From positions 1-7,035 of the forward strand of contig JBOHER010000287.1 of the NCBI GenBank assembly GCA_050701115.1: a stretch of DNA of 7,035 nucleotides, given 5' to 3'. Position 1 is the stretch's first letter; the number at the start of each line of letters is the position of its first letter. The notes under the pieces were generated by a model. That model had not been told where the DNA came from and did no database searches. It saw nothing but the letters and a program-made list of their open reading frames with translations. The translations under genes were made by a program, and so were the position numbers. Origin of the DNA: JBOHER01 sp050701115 (GTDB lineage: Bacteria > Actinomycetota > Actinomycetes > Mycobacteriales > Pseudonocardiaceae). Shown piece by piece: positions 5,781 through 7,035 of the stretch.

Positions 5781-6914
5781 ATGACACAGTCGGCGAATGA
5801 CCAGGCGATTGACGACGGCTTCCGCCCTGGGCTGGAAGGCGTGGTCGCTTTCCGCACCGAGATCGCCGAACCGGATCGGGACGGCGGCGCCTTGCGCTAC
5901 CGCGGGGTGGACATCGAGGACCTCGCAGGCAAGGTGACCTTCGGTGACGTGTGGGCACTGCTGGTGGACGGCGAGTTCGGCAGGGGCTTGCCGCCTGCAG
6001 AACCGTTTCCGCTGCCCGTGCACTCCGGGGACGTCCGGGTTGACGTGCAGGCCGCGCTGGCGATGCTGGCGCCGATCTGGGGTTACGAACCGCTCCTGGA
6101 CATCACCGACGAGCAGGCGCGCGACCAGCTCGCGCGTGCCTCGGTGATGGCATTGTCCTACGTGGCGCAATCGGCGCGCGGCATTCACCAGCCAGCGGTG
6201 CCGCAGTCCAGGGTGGATCAGGCCAAGACCATCACCGAGCGGTTCATGACCCGGTGGCGCGGCGAGCCGGACCCCGCGCACGTCAAGGCCATCGACGCCT
6301 ACTGGGTGTCTGCCGCCGAGCATGGCCTGAACGCGTCGACCTTCACCGCCCGCGTGATCGCCTCCACAGGTGCCGATGTTGCCGCCTCGATGTCCGGAGC
6401 CATCGGCGCCATGTCCGGCCCACTCCATGGTGGTGCACCCGCCCGGGTACTGCCCATGGTCGATGAGGTGGACCGGGTGGGTGACGCCCGTGCCGTGGTG
6501 CGCGGGATCCTGGACCGCAAGGAACGCCTGATGGGCTTCGGCCACCGGGTGTACCGGGCCGAGGACCCCCGGGCACGGGTGCTCCGGCGCACCGCCAAGG
6601 AGCTCAGCGCGCCCAAGTATGAGGCCGCCGCAGCGCTCGAGCAGGCGGCGCTGGCCGAGCTGCGTGAGCGTAGGCCGGACAGGGCGATCGAGACCAATGT
6701 CGAGTTCTGGGCCGCGATCATCCTGGACTTCGCCGAGGTGCCGCCGCACATGATGCCCGCGATGTTCACCTGCGCCCGGACCGGCGGCTGGTGCGCGCAC
6801 ATTCTCGAGCAGAAGCGGACCGGACGGCTGGTGCGCCCCTCGGCCGCCTACGTCGGCCCCGGCCCCCGCCGCCCAGAAGACGTCGACGGCTGGGATTCCG
6901 TCACCGCACTCTAG
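5781..6914 (+). CDS. citA: Second citrate synthase (citA / citrate synthase 2 type)
   Basis: This 377-residue citrate synthase homologue is of the shorter actinobacterial type. It carries AEHGLNAST (179-187), GPLHGGAPARV (213-223, His216) and MGFGHRVYRAEDPRARVLRRTA (251-272, His255). The residue matching the catalytic Asp of GltA is Glu308 in TNVEFWAAIILDFA, a change I recall as usual for this subgroup rather than a defect. The large N-terminal segment of GltA is reduced here. The reaction is presumably acetyl-CoA plus oxaloacetate to citrate. Some related enzymes act on propionyl-CoA to give 2-methylcitrate, which cannot be excluded from sequence. I chose the ATG at 5781 because GAGGAG (5767-5772) stands 8 nt upstream. 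A GTG at 5715 would add 22 residues that overlap a hairpin. The gene is divergent from pdxH and ends in its own terminator. Only about 4.4 kb separates it from gltA, so the two citrate synthases are close neighbours. Confidence 0.93.
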   Translation: MTQSANDQAIDDGFRPGLEGVVAFRTEIAEPDRDGGALRYRGVDIEDLAGKVTFGDVWALLVDGEFGRGLPPAEPFPLPVHSGDVRVDVQAALAMLAPIWGYEPLLDITDEQARDQLARASVMALSYVAQSARGIHQPAVPQSRVDQAKTITERFMTRWRGEPDPAHVKAIDAYWVSAAEHGLNASTFTARVIASTGADVAASMSGAIGAMSGPLHGGAPARVLPMVDEVDRVGDARAVVRGILDRKERLMGFGHRVYRAEDPRARVLRRTAKELSAPKYEAAAALEQAALAELRERRPDRAIETNVEFWAAIILDFAEVPPHMMPAMFTCARTGGWCAHILEQKRTGRLVRPSAAYVGPGPRRPEDVDGWDSVTAL

Positions 6915-6937
6915 CGACCCTTGGTCGCTGAGGTTTT
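6913..6937 (+). terminator. Rho-independent terminator of the second citrate synthase
   Basis: AGCGACC (6913-6919) and GGTCGCT (6923-6929) form a perfect 7-bp stem with a CTT loop, followed by GAGG and TTTT (6934-6937). The stem begins inside the TAG stop codon (6912-6914). On the minus strand the stem is followed by AGAG rather than T residues, so it is directed to plus-strand transcripts. Confidence 0.75.
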
Positions 6938-6954
6938 GACGTTTGTCTTGAGTT

Positions 6955-7035
6955 TCAGCTGGCGGGGAGCCGGGCGTGGGCGATTCGTTGATCGATGTGG
7001 TGGTTGATGGTGCGGAGGGCGGCGCGGATTTCGGG
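6955..7035 (-). CDS. C-terminal end of an unidentified protein, cut by the window edge
   Basis: The minus strand is open from the window edge to a TGA at 6955-6957, giving 26 residues that include RTINHHIDQRIAHARLP. The piece is helix-like, rich in Ala, Arg and His. It is convergent with the second citrate synthase, whose terminator lies 17 bp beyond its stop, and this arrangement supports a real gene end. A transposase or other helical protein is conceivable, but nothing diagnostic is in view. Frame choice rests on composition only. Confidence 0.4.
   Translation of the reverse strand, partial: PEIRAALRTINHHIDQRIAHARLPAS

Noticed and set aside
5745..6800. 351-codon minus-strand frame opposite the second citrate synthase
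   Set aside because: A typical antisense shadow in high-GC coding DNA, with His/Gly/Arg-rich composition and no domain.

Overview
The window looks like a chromosomal segment of a high-GC actinomycete. The coding frames have strongly G/C third positions, and the proteins resemble those of Pseudonocardiaceae-type genera (Amycolatopsis, Saccharopolyspora, Saccharomonospora and relatives). That placement is made by eye and no database was searched. Most of the content is core central metabolism rather than an accessory island.

Layout from left to right. A hairpin terminator (24-64) closes gltA (72-1382, minus), a full-length type II citrate synthase. Its leader carries two adjacent hairpins, one of which pairs with the Shine-Dalgarno sequence. 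The 353-bp gap upstream of gltA also holds an inverted repeat (1563-1587) and a doublet of 42-bp palindromic units in opposite orientation (1650-1741). The second unit runs over the stop codon of a TetR-family regulator gene (1736-2362, minus). That regulator is divergent from an acyl-CoA dehydrogenase gene (2445-3590, plus). The short gap between them contains three AGTACTG boxes. The dehydrogenase meets, tail to tail and sharing one CTAG, a frameshifted gene for an uncharacterised two-helix membrane protein (3587-4499, minus). A 271-bp gap (4500-4770) has no convincing gene. It contains a perfect 24-bp palindrome and an AT-rich imperfect palindrome.

The right half has pdxH (pyridoxamine 5'-phosphate oxidase, 4771-5445, minus) divergent from a second citrate synthase (citA/CS2 type, 5781-6914, plus). 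They are separated by 335 bp with two operator-like inverted repeats and no gene. The second citrate synthase ends in a clear rho-independent terminator (6913-6937). The last 81 bases are the C-terminal end of an unidentified minus-strand gene.

Functionally, two divergent citrate synthases bracket a fatty-acid oxidation gene with its probable regulator and a PLP-salvage gene. Citrate synthase consumes the acetyl-CoA that beta-oxidation makes, so the neighbourhood fits acetyl-CoA handling. The genes are nevertheless separate transcription units, not an operon. I saw no defence system, mobile element with a recognisable transposase domain, CRISPR array, tRNA or rRNA. The least explained items are the non-coding palindromes, the repeat doublet and the frameshifted membrane gene.
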